A stretch of 64,000 nucleotides of DNA from CALUOB01 sp944322305 (GTDB lineage: Bacteria > Actinomycetota > Coriobacteriia > Coriobacteriales > Coriobacteriaceae), in the NCBI GenBank assembly GCA_963931605.1, contig OZ007031.1, forward strand, positions 186,001 through 250,000, given 5' to 3'. Position numbers and translations under genes: made by a program. Positions 43,518-50,395 of this stretch are shown here, in pieces. The notes below the pieces were generated by a model, which searched no databases, was not told where the DNA came from, and worked only from the letters and a program-made list of their open reading frames with translations. Numbering within the stretch: the stretch's first letter is position 1; each line of letters begins with the position of its first letter.

Positions 43518-43540
43518 TGCCGCCCGGCAACCGGGCGGTA
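43518..43540 (+). promoter_or_regulatory. Leader hairpin before the MerR-like gene
   Basis: A 10-bp stem (TGCCGCCCGG / CCGGGCGGTA, 3-nt loop) lies 26 bp before the ATG at 43567. The rest of the 43111-43517 gap holds no convincing gene or promoter. Confidence 0.4.
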
Positions 43541-43566
43541 CAGCATGGAGTGGAGAGGAGGCGCCC

Positions 43567-44448
43567 ATGTGGAAGCGGTCGGAAGTCGAGCGGCTTACGG
43601 GCCTTACTCGGCACATGATCCAAGATCTGTGCAATCAAAACACCGCAGGTGACGGCCTGGGGTTCTGGCGTCCCGCCGTGCATAAGCCCGGGTACTCCCG
43701 GTTCGATGAAGGGGATTTGCTGGCGTTTTACCTGGTACGGCAGTTGATGCGCGCCGGTTTTACGCTTGCCGAGGTAGAACCGGCCATGTTCGAGCTATGG
43801 GAGGATGACGCGTCGTTTGGAGGCCGCGTCGCCCAGAAGGCGGAGCTTTTGCAGGTCGAACGCGTGCGACTCAACGCGCGGGGCGAGGCGATCGGTGTGT
43901 TGGAGCGCTCGGCGCACGAGCCGCCCAGCGAGCGCCTGCGGGCCATTGTTGACGAGGCGCTGGGTCGGAGTCTCCGTCATGCCGTGGCGCGTGCCGCGGT
44001 TGAGCTCGGTGTCGATCCGACGTTGACCGAGAAGGTCGGCGCGCGTTTGCAACAGGCGCGCGCAGCGCTGGTGGCGGTTTTGAGCGGTGAGGCGAGCGAG
44101 CACGCGCGGTTGCAGGCGGATCGCATCGGCGCCCTGCTGGCGCATGGCGGGGTAACCCGCGTGCAGCGGTCGGCGCGTTTGCTCGTGTGCCTGTTCGCCC
44201 GCCATGTCGAGGAGCAAGTGTGCGAGAACCGCACCGTGGGAGAGGTGCGGAACCAAGGCGAGGTGCCTGTTGCCAGCTTCGTTGCGTGCGTACTCGCCGG
44301 CGTTTTGTCCGAGCCCGAGAACGGTGTTCTCATCGAGCTGGTTTACGGCAAGGGCTCGTTCAAACTCCTCTCGTTGGCGGCCGCGGCCTGCGCGCAAGAG
44401 GCGCGCGAGCAACATCACGTGAAAGGAAGGGCATATGAGAGGGGCTAA
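43567..44448 (+). CDS. MerR-like transcriptional regulator
   Basis: A 293-residue protein. The N terminus MWKRSEVERLTGLTRHMIQDLC is a winged-helix start of MerR type, with RFDEGDLLAFYLVRQLMRAGFTLAEVEPAM (about 47-77) as the second half (family: Y--ED---L--I--L---G-SL-EI). The remaining 215 residues are helical and fit no effector domain I know. Metal or Cys-rich sensing motifs are absent. ATG 43567 follows GGAGAGGAGG, a very strong ribosome site. It overlaps the next gene by 14 bp. Confidence 0.7.
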   Translation: MWKRSEVERLTGLTRHMIQDLCNQNTAGDGLGFWRPAVHKPGYSRFDEGDLLAFYLVRQLMRAGFTLAEVEPAMFELWEDDASFGGRVAQKAELLQVERVRLNARGEAIGVLERSAHEPPSERLRAIVDEALGRSLRHAVARAAVELGVDPTLTEKVGARLQQARAALVAVLSGEASEHARLQADRIGALLAHGGVTRVQRSARLLVCLFARHVEEQVCENRTVGEVRNQGEVPVASFVACVLAGVLSEPENGVLIELVYGKGSFKLLSLAAAACAQEAREQHHVKGRAYERG

Positions 44449-45025
44449 AGCTGGGCGTTCGGGGCTCGGGGATCGGCGCGTTTTGCTTGGCGCGCGCGTT
44501 GTGCTGACGGTTGCCGCCGCGGTGCTGGTCGCCGTGTTTTTCCTGCCATGGGCTTCGGCGGATGCCGAATACCGCGAGGCGGTGGCGCAGATGCCGGACG
44601 CTTGGTATGTGGAGGGCGCGGGGTTGTCGGTGTCCGACGCTGAGGACCTTTCGCTTATGGAATACGCCCACGTGTACGGTATGGCGGAGGACCTGGGGCT
44701 GAGCAACCTTTTCGAGATCTACGCACCCATTACGTATGCGGGGCTGGCCTGTGCCGGTTTGTCGCTGCTGTGCGCGGTGCTTGGCAAGGCCATTCCCTCG
44801 GGTGTGTTCGGTCTTCTTGGGTGCGGCGTGCTCTGCGCTTTGCGCTGGGACTTCTCTGACCGCGGGGTTCTGCCCAACGGCACGCATGACTGGGGCGTTG
44901 CGTCGGAACTGTTCGTTCCTGCGGCTGCGGTGCTGGTCGTTGCGGCCGTTGTTCTCGCCGTGGCAAAGCACAGGACAAAAGCGCAGATGTCTGCGCAGGG
45001 CAAAGGAAAGGGAGAGGCACGATGA
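44435..45025 (+). CDS. Four-helix membrane protein, unknown
   Basis: A 196-residue protein with four predicted membrane helices: about 17-42, 101-117, 120-137 and 160-180. The loop between helices 1 and 2 is about 55 residues, acidic and probably outside (WASADAEYREAVAQMPDAWYVEGAG). The C terminus is basic (KHRTKAQMSAQGKGKGEAR). I do not recognise the family. It overlaps the MerR-like gene by 14 bp and the lipoprotein gene by 4 bp, so the three are translationally linked. Confidence 0.6.
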   Translation: MRGAKAGRSGLGDRRVLLGARVVLTVAAAVLVAVFFLPWASADAEYREAVAQMPDAWYVEGAGLSVSDAEDLSLMEYAHVYGMAEDLGLSNLFEIYAPITYAGLACAGLSLLCAVLGKAIPSGVFGLLGCGVLCALRWDFSDRGVLPNGTHDWGVASELFVPAAAVLVVAAVVLAVAKHRTKAQMSAQGKGKGEAR

Positions 45026-45882
45026 GAAAAGGCGTAGCAGGAGTTGCCGCAGCATGTTTGATGCTTGCCCTGACAGGATGCGGGAGCGGGGGTCATGCAC
45101 TAGCGGGAGGTGGCTCGAATGCGGTTGCTAGAGAATCCGAGCAAGAGACACAAGAGGCCGTGGTGATCAAGCAGTCGCCTGACAAGTATACGTGGTATGT
45201 CAAGAACTACGTGGGTATGAACGCGGCTTCTGTTGGCTACACCGCGCTTGACGGCTCGCGTCGCGACGCATACGGATCGGGCACGTTGAAAGTCGTCTTT
45301 CGCACAAATAACGGTGCATACGTACCTTACGATACTGACGACGAAAGCGGCCTGGAGAGCGAGGAGCTTAAAAACTATAAGGTTATCGGCCAAGACTTGG
45401 CACCAAACACCGAGCTCAAGTACACCTTCCAGGTGGACGATGAGGGCAACGAGTACGACAGCTTGGTCGACTGCCAAAATTACGACGAGATTGTGCTGGC
45501 ACTTGCTCCGGTTGGCTCAGATGAGGATGCGCCTGATTTGACGGAGATCAAGTCTTCACCCGATAAGTACACGCGCTATGTGAAGGATTACGTTGGACGA
45601 AACCTTGCAACTTGCGGGTATTTGTCAATGGTAAACACGTATAACGATCATTATGGTAGCGGATACGTGCAGTTTGACATTATGGCTGAAGACGGGTCGT
45701 ATGTGGACGTTACTGATGAGGCTGCGCTGCGATCCTATGTGGTGATGGCCCAGAGCGTTGATCCCAACACACCGATTACCATGACGTTCTTGACTGACCC
45801 TAACGGCAACGAATATAGCAACCTTGTTGATTCCCAAAGCGTTGAACATATTACTTTAACGGTTGCGTCATTTTCCGAATAA
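45022..45882 (+). CDS. Lipoprotein with duplicated domain
   Basis: A 286-residue exported protein. The signal peptide ends in a lipobox LTGC, with Cys20 as the lipidated residue. The mature part has two copies of one domain, at about 52-161 and 179-281. Each begins SPDKYT-YVK-YVG, contains a DAYGSG or NDHYGSG stretch, and ends with a DPN/APN-T, then a D--GNEY-SLVD segment. This is an internal duplication of about 105 residues. It is probably surface-anchored and may form a partner of the kinase's outer domain; that is speculative. It starts 4 bp inside the upstream gene (ATGA). Confidence 0.7.
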   Translation: MRKGVAGVAAACLMLALTGCGSGGHALAGGGSNAVARESEQETQEAVVIKQSPDKYTWYVKNYVGMNAASVGYTALDGSRRDAYGSGTLKVVFRTNNGAYVPYDTDDESGLESEELKNYKVIGQDLAPNTELKYTFQVDDEGNEYDSLVDCQNYDEIVLALAPVGSDEDAPDLTEIKSSPDKYTRYVKDYVGRNLATCGYLSMVNTYNDHYGSGYVQFDIMAEDGSYVDVTDEAALRSYVVMAQSVDPNTPITMTFLTDPNGNEYSNLVDSQSVEHITLTVASFSE

Positions 45883-45901
45883 GCGGGCTGAGGGGTCGTT
45901 T

Positions 45902-46285
45902 GTGCCACGACGTTATCACAATGGCTATTGGCTTGACGATGGTGCGACTGAGGAGGCAGTTGGATTTGGCGCGCGGCCGGCAAATGGCCGTGTGTGGCTG
46001 ATGCCTAAGATGGAGACGGTGGCCATAACAGCTGAGAACGATGAGGAGGAACCATTTAAAGCCCCAGTGCGTGGCATCTCAGAGAAAGACTACGCCGCAT
46101 GCGTGGAGCAGTGTAAGGGCGTGGGTTTCGATACCGTTGCTGACGAGAAGAGCATGCACCGTTCTTTGCACGATGCGGATGGCAGTACCATGAAGCTCAC
46201 ATGCTGTTCTTCATGTGGGTACTGGTATGCGCGGGTGACCCCACCTGAGACCTGGCGCTTTGCCTTGACGGATCGAATGTCTTAG
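45902..46285 (+). CDS. Hypothetical protein (possible fragment)
   Basis: About 127 residues if begun at GTG 45902, which follows GAGGGG. The second half, ISEKDYAACVEQCKGVGFDTVADEKS and on to DGSTMKLTC, resembles the DUF6591-like C-terminal part of membrane-linked proteins, while the expected N-terminal membrane region is absent. So it may be a fragment left by deletion. It ends CCSSCGYWYARVTPP. It follows the lipoprotein by 19 bp and overlaps the convergent XRE gene by 4 bp. Confidence 0.45.
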   Translation: MPRRYHNGYWLDDGATEEAVGFGARPANGRVWLMPKMETVAITAENDEEEPFKAPVRGISEKDYAACVEQCKGVGFDTVADEKSMHRSLHDADGSTMKLTCCSSCGYWYARVTPPETWRFALTDRMS

Positions 46286-46497
46286 AACTCGATAAGTTCG
46301 CGCACGGTTACGTCGAGCGCGCGGGCAATCTTGATCAGCACGTCGATGCCGACATCGGCCGCTCCCGCCTCGATTTTCCAGAGGTAGGAGCGGCTGATGC
46401 CGGTCATAAGCGCAAGCTGCCGCTGCGAAACGCCGCGCTCAGCCCGCGCTGCCCGAACCATGGAGCCCAAGCTCCTCTTTTCCCGCACGTTATCCAT
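46282..46497 (-). CDS. Small XRE-family regulator
   Basis: A 71-residue protein that is a single Cro/C1-type HTH: MVRAARAERGVSQRQLALMTGISRSYLWKIEAGAADVGIDVLIKIARALDVTV. In phage or toxin systems such proteins bind their own promoter. The intergenic region to the divergent DUF4230 gene holds a perfect CTCTATAGAG palindrome (46535-46544), a likely operator. A truncated copy of its 5' end and operator is found at 47598-47698. Confidence 0.8.
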   Translation of the reverse strand: MDNVREKRSLGSMVRAARAERGVSQRQLALMTGISRSYLWKIEAGAADVGIDVLIKIARALDVTVRELIEF

Positions 46498-46534
46498 GCC
46501 CCTAAGCCTACGTGCGCTATGATGAATAGTGGCT

Positions 46535-46544
46535 CTCTATAGAG
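46535..46544. promoter_or_regulatory. Candidate XRE operator, copy 1
   Basis: The perfect palindrome CTCTATAGAG lies between the divergent XRE and DUF4230 genes. The TACTAT (46550-46555) and TACAAT (46556-46561) that follow could be the -10 of the plus-strand gene. The same palindrome is kept in the duplicate at 47683-47692. Confidence 0.5.
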
Positions 46545-46580
46545 GGTATTACTATTACAATCTGTTGACAGGGGATCATT

Positions 46581-47216
46581 ATGCATTTTGACCGGATGTT
46601 CAATGACGTAAGAACTACATTGGTAATAGCTGTTCTTACATTGCTATGTATCGTCTTAGGTTTTTCGTCGCTTTATCTCTGGCTGACTGGGGATCGAACG
46701 GTTATCAGCGATGATTCAATCAGGGAAGAGATTGTCCCCGTCGCAAAGCTGACGACGTATGAGTACAACTTCACTCAGGTGCTGTTTCTTTCAGAGTCAG
46801 GCAATCCTCTTAACATTAATAACCCGATTACGACAAAGCGTTACGTTGCGACGATTGACGGATCGGCTCCAATTCAGCTTGACGCAGAGCAAATAACTTG
46901 CCGTGGAGAGTATCAGGGCGATCGCTTGCGGAAGGTTGCCATTACCATGCCCCATTCTTATGTTGGGGACATTACGCTATTTCACGAGACTGCAAAGAAG
47001 TATGTAGAAGACAATGGCTTTTTAAATTTGAATCAGGTCAGCACAGATGATCTCAATACCCTGTATTCGCAAACAGAAAAGGAGCAGAGAAAAAAGCTTG
47101 AGGAAAGCAGCGTGCTCAAGAATGCGGACGAGAGAGCGCAAGAACTGATAGAGGCTCAGATTCATAGCATCCATGGAGAGGACGTTGAAGTAAGCTTTGA
47201 CTTCATTGATGCGTAG
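46581..47216 (+). CDS. DUF4230 membrane-anchored protein
   Basis: A 211-residue protein with one N-terminal membrane helix (about 11-36). It then has VAKLTTYEYNFTQVLF, a hallmark of DUF4230 proteins, and a mixed beta/alpha body. The last third (155-200) is a charged helix. Codon use is clearly AT-richer than in neighbouring core genes, pointing to transfer. The ATG at 46581 follows CAGGGGA. It is divergent from the XRE gene. Function unknown. Confidence 0.65.
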   Translation: MHFDRMFNDVRTTLVIAVLTLLCIVLGFSSLYLWLTGDRTVISDDSIREEIVPVAKLTTYEYNFTQVLFLSESGNPLNINNPITTKRYVATIDGSAPIQLDAEQITCRGEYQGDRLRKVAITMPHSYVGDITLFHETAKKYVEDNGFLNLNQVSTDDLNTLYSQTEKEQRKKLEESSVLKNADERAQELIEAQIHSIHGEDVEVSFDFIDA

Positions 47217-47291
47217 GCGTTTGAGATCAGCTTATATTAATGGATAGAACATGCCTCGTTGTAACGAGTGCTCTTCAACGGAGGCGGCAAT

Positions 47292-47690
47292 ATGAGGGGA
47301 AACGAAGAATCAACCTTTTCTGATGGCACATCGGATAGCATACAGGGAAAACTAGCACGTGAGTTATCTAAATCGGCTTTTCACCTTACGCTAACGGATA
47401 TAACCGTTTCAGCCGAGGGGGCTATTGCGCTTCTTTGCGATCGGTTGCCTTCATTGAGATCGGCTTTTGCGTCGCTTCGTGGCATGTTTGGGTTGAACGG
47501 CAATACATTCGCTGGTCCGGTTCTTTTTACGGGAACTGACAAGTTCGGAATCTTATCGATCCATCTATGCTGCAGAGTTTTTAAAGATCAATCAGGACTG
47601 CCCAAACCGTGGAGCCCAAGCTTTTCTTTCCCGTACGTTATCCATGCCATTAAGCTTACGTGCGCTATGATGAACAGCGGCTCTCTATAG
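47292..47690 (+). CDS. Hypothetical chimeric protein, likely truncated
   Basis: About 132 residues from ATG 47292, which follows GGAGG. The first 102 codons (MRGNEESTFSD... to CCRVFKDQSG) look like a real, soluble protein of unknown family. The last 31 codons run through the duplicated XRE leader, read antisense to the XRE gene. So the natural 3' end of this gene was probably lost when the duplication or deletion formed. No conserved motif was recognised. Expression of the chimera is uncertain. Confidence 0.4.
   Translation: MRGNEESTFSDGTSDSIQGKLARELSKSAFHLTLTDITVSAEGAIALLCDRLPSLRSAFASLRGMFGLNGNTFAGPVLFTGTDKFGILSIHLCCRVFKDQSGLPKPWSPSFSFPYVIHAIKLTCAMMNSGSL
47598..47645 (-). pseudogene. Broken 5' remnant of a second XRE gene
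   Basis: On the minus strand this segment begins ATGGATAACGT, like the XRE gene at 46497, but one base is missing in the GGGAAA run and the frame ends soon after at a stop. Only about 16 codons are left. The duplicated DNA continues on through the operator to about 47698. Confidence 0.7.
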
Positions 47691-47692
47691 AG
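47683..47692. promoter_or_regulatory. Candidate XRE operator, copy 2
   Basis: CTCTATAGAG is kept unchanged in the duplicate (47598-47698) although the XRE remnant is broken. It lies about 90 bp before the EcsC-like gene, which could thereby be controlled by the XRE protein. Confidence 0.4.
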
Positions 47693-47781
47693 GGCGTATA
47701 TCAATTGGGACTGTGCCGTTCGAGACCATTCGGAATGTAATAGTCCAACCATATAAAGGTCGCGTCTGCGGAGGATCGATG

Positions 47782-48792
47782 ATGACGAATTCCGATGGTG
47801 GCAAGAATGCTCAAAACGCCGGGCCTGCTCTCGGAGATATCCTTTCCAAAGCCGGTAAGAAGGCAGGCGACTCAATTTCTAACATATCTGATAACGCGGG
47901 GAGCGCGCTGTCTACGGCGGCAGGTGCTGCAGGTGAAGCTGCCGGCGCTGCGTTTACCTCTGCTGCCAACATGGTCAAGGGCGTGTTCAAGGGTCATGAA
48001 CGCGAGATAAATGACGCCGTTGATGAGCAAGATAACGAAGCGGTGGATTACGCGGTTGCTTTTCTGAAAGAGCTTATCCGCCTGCGTGGCGTACGCATTG
48101 ATCGCAGCCAGTTTCTTGAGGTCGAGCTCCGCAAGAAGGGCGTTTCCGAGAGTGCGATACGATGCGCGATCGATTTTCGCCCTGCTGAAGCAGGTATTTC
48201 AAATGATGTTCTAGATGCTATTGCAGGCGAAGTCATTGCATTTGAAACGCGGAAGTCGAGTGCGATGTCATTCGCTGCTGGCTTGCCGGGGGGCCTGGCG
48301 ATAGTGGGCACGATCCCAGCGGATCTTACACAGTATTATGTTCATGCGTTCCGCATCATGCAAAAACTCGCCTACTTGTACGGATGGTCTTCATTTCTTG
48401 AAGACTGCAAAGAAGTAGATGACGAAACGCTTGCGCTGTTGGGGTCGTTTTTCGGGGTCATGCTTGGGGTCGCGGGAGCTTCTCAAGCTCTTGGTATTTT
48501 TGCGGCAAAAGTTATCGCTCCGTCAGTTGAGAAGCGCATAGCCTCGATGGCGTTAACGAAAACGCTCTGGTATGGGCCTCTGAAAAGTACGTTGCGTTTC
48601 ATCGGCGTTAGCATCACCAAGCAAAGTGTTGGCAAGGCGGCAAGCAAAGTTGTTCCGGTCCTCGGCGGAGTTATTTCAGGGGGCATGACGTTTGTCAGCC
48701 TGAATACCGAGGGGAAGCGCCTTAAAGAGCATCTGGTTAACTTGCCGCCCGCAAAGCCAAATTCAGAAATAGTATTTGATGATGCGAGGTGA
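47782..48792 (+). CDS. EcsC-like membrane-associated protein
   Basis: A 336-residue protein. The first 70 residues are Ala/Ser/Gly-rich with helical repeats (KAGKKAGDSISNISDNAGSAL). The centre, FAAGLPGGLAIVGTIPADLTQYYVHAFRIMQKLAYLYGW, resembles the EcsC family pattern (GG-G----PAD------R---IA--YG). Several further hydrophobic segments may associate with the membrane (about 215-245, 275-310). ATG 47782 lies 6 bp after GGAGGA; ATG 47779 is possible too. The family role is unknown. Its codon use is AT-rich as in the rest of the island. Confidence 0.5.
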   Translation: MTNSDGGKNAQNAGPALGDILSKAGKKAGDSISNISDNAGSALSTAAGAAGEAAGAAFTSAANMVKGVFKGHEREINDAVDEQDNEAVDYAVAFLKELIRLRGVRIDRSQFLEVELRKKGVSESAIRCAIDFRPAEAGISNDVLDAIAGEVIAFETRKSSAMSFAAGLPGGLAIVGTIPADLTQYYVHAFRIMQKLAYLYGWSSFLEDCKEVDDETLALLGSFFGVMLGVAGASQALGIFAAKVIAPSVEKRIASMALTKTLWYGPLKSTLRFIGVSITKQSVGKAASKVVPVLGGVISGGMTFVSLNTEGKRLKEHLVNLPPAKPNSEIVFDDAR

Positions 48793-48924
48793 GTAGGTTC
48801 GGCGCAAGACGTTGCCGAGTAACATTCTTGCATTGCGCTCTTATGGCTAGATGGTCTATCGCGAGGAGTCAGCTGGCTACACCTGCTCCTATGCCATAAT
48901 GGAATGCATAGGGAGGAGGTTGCC

Positions 48925-49206
48925 ATGTCGCGCATCGATGATGTGTATCAGCAGATACGCACATTTGCTCGCAACCGTGGGGTACGGCGAGTCGTGCTCT
49001 TCGGATCCCGCGCGCGTGGGACGGAACTCCCCAAAAGCGATATTGACATCGCGTTCGAAGGGGGCGACGCCGACGGTTTTGTGGACGATGTCCAAGAACG
49101 GCTGTGGTCCCTTCTCATGGTGGACGCGGTCGACTTAACCGGCGCTTCTGAGGAGCTGCGCGCTGAGGTGGAGCGCGACGGGAAGGTGCTGTATGAGGCG
49201 GTTTAG
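48925..49206 (+). CDS. mntA: MNT-type nucleotidyltransferase (antitoxin of a HEPN/MNT pair)
   Basis: A 93-residue minimal nucleotidyltransferase. The active-site pattern GSRARG (residues 27-32) followed by D39-x-D41 is intact. In characterised pairs such as MntA/HepT, the enzyme inactivates the HEPN toxin by AMP transfer to it. The ATG at 48925 follows GGGAGGAGG. It overlaps the HEPN gene by 14 bp, the usual organisation. Here 'mntA' means the antitoxin, not a manganese transporter. Confidence 0.85.
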   Translation: MSRIDDVYQQIRTFARNRGVRRVVLFGSRARGTELPKSDIDIAFEGGDADGFVDDVQERLWSLLMVDAVDLTGASEELRAEVERDGKVLYEAV

Positions 49207-49606
49207 CAACTACGTGTCAGCGCTGGATGTTCTCGCGCAGGCAGGAAACCAAGATCTCGACAACGAGTTCGTGCAGGGCGGGGTCATTAACAAGTTCTTC
49301 ATTCAGTTTGAACTCGGTTGGAAGCTGTTCAAAGCGCTTCTTACTTACGAGGGTGACGCGGTTTCAGCGTCCGGCTCGCCACGGGACATTCTCAAAGCCG
49401 CCTTCAAGTATTATGACTTTCTCGATGAGGATACTTGGCTCGGCATGTTGCGCGACCGCAACAACACGGCACATGTTTACGACGCAGAAAGCGCGCGCAA
49501 ACTGGTCGACGTGATTCTCGACCGCTATATTCCCGAGTTCCAAAAAGTTGAGTGCGCCCTTTGCGAGCGTTACGGCAGCATGCTGACAGAGGGTTGCATC
49601 GCGTAG
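49193..49606 (+). CDS. HEPN-type toxin / nucleotidyltransferase substrate-binding protein
   Basis: A 137-residue all-helical protein of the HI0074/HepT type. The RNase-like motif R-x4-H is present as R89-N-N-T-A-H94, followed by Y96, the position where HepT-type toxins are AMPylated (RN-x3-H-x-Y). Partner of the upstream MNT protein, with which it overlaps by 14 bp. In such systems the HEPN protein cuts RNA when free. It may also be the non-toxic substrate-binding version; the motif favours an active toxin. Confidence 0.8.
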   Translation: MRRFSNYVSALDVLAQAGNQDLDNEFVQGGVINKFFIQFELGWKLFKALLTYEGDAVSASGSPRDILKAAFKYYDFLDEDTWLGMLRDRNNTAHVYDAESARKLVDVILDRYIPEFQKVECALCERYGSMLTEGCIA

Positions 49607-49681
49607 CGTATAGCTAGCTAGGCTCGATCTACCCTAATGGTTCGAAAGCGCTGCTATTAAGCAGGGGAATGCATTAGCGGC

Positions 49682-49741
49682 GGCTTTCGAGTGCGAAAAC
49701 CGCGCTTATACGAACTGCGTGGGCGAGAAGCGCACTCGTAC
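49682..49741. repeat. Two 30-bp repeat units in inverted orientation
   Basis: Read on the minus strand, two units (near 49712-49741 and 49682-49711) start CGTACGAGTGCGCTTCTCGC and CGTATAAGCGCGGTTTTCGC. They match units 1 and 3 of the direct array at 49851-50030. Between 49607 and 49681, and between 49742 and 49850, no gene is seen. Confidence 0.7.
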
Positions 49742-49850
49742 GAGTTCGGTTTCCGCCAAAGGGCCGGCCACCGTGCGGGAACAGCGGCCTTCCGGACAGG
49801 TAAAGCGTTTATCCATAGGGAGGGCCTCGGGTTAGAGCGGACACCTCGCT

Positions 49851-50030
49851 CGTATGAGTGCGCTTCTCGCCCACGCGCGTCGTATGAGTGAGCTTTTCGC
49901 CCAAAGCTTTCGTATCAGCGCGGTTTTCGCCCAAGGTGCTCGTATCAGTGCTCTTCTCGCCCGAATTGCTCGTATCACTACGTTTTTGGCCCAAGGTTCT
50001 CGTATGAGCGGGATTTTCGCCCAAGCGCTT
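49851..50030. repeat. 30-bp tandem repeat array, six units
   Basis: Six units of exactly 30 bp begin at 49851, 49881, 49911, 49941, 49971 and 50001. The consensus is near CGTATSAGTGNGSTTTTCGC followed by CCAAGGTGCT. The period is a multiple of three, and the array is open in more than one frame. From 50031 to 50330 the DNA is C-rich without a gene. Confidence 0.9.
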
Positions 50031-50333
50031 CAAAGCCGGGCTCGCGTCCGCCCCAGGGCCCCGTCAGTAGGAACCCAAACTCTACGCATCAGCGCGCATG
50101 CCGCCCCTACCTTTTGCGCCGGCAAGGCAGTGCCCGCATTTGCCCGCGTGTCTCGCTGTCAACAGCGCCCTCGTCCATCCGAAAAGCCCTTTGCCTGCGT
50201 CTGCCCGCCTTCCCAACAGCACGGCCCTCCAACCTCGCCCGCCGCTCCGCGTCCGTGCCGTGTCAAGCCCGCGCCGCCCGCGTTTCGCTTCCGTGAATTC
50301 GCCGCAACCAGCGCCGCTGGCACCGCATCCGAG

Positions 50334-50342
50334 TGGTAACAT
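50334..50342 (+). promoter_or_regulatory. Extended -10 promoter of pyrG
   Basis: TGGTAACAT fits TGnTAnnnT and lies 53 bp before the pyrG ATG. Confidence 0.45.
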
Positions 50343-50395
50343 GAAGGCCCGTACAGACCACAGGGTTCGGATACGGGAAGCGCAGGTACAAATCT

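Noticed and set aside
43294..43566. N-terminal extension of the MerR-like protein
   Set aside because: The added residues do not look like a domain, and a strong ribosome site precedes ATG 43567.
49851..50030. CRISPR array
   Set aside because: The 30-bp units follow each other without spacers and no cas gene is in the window.
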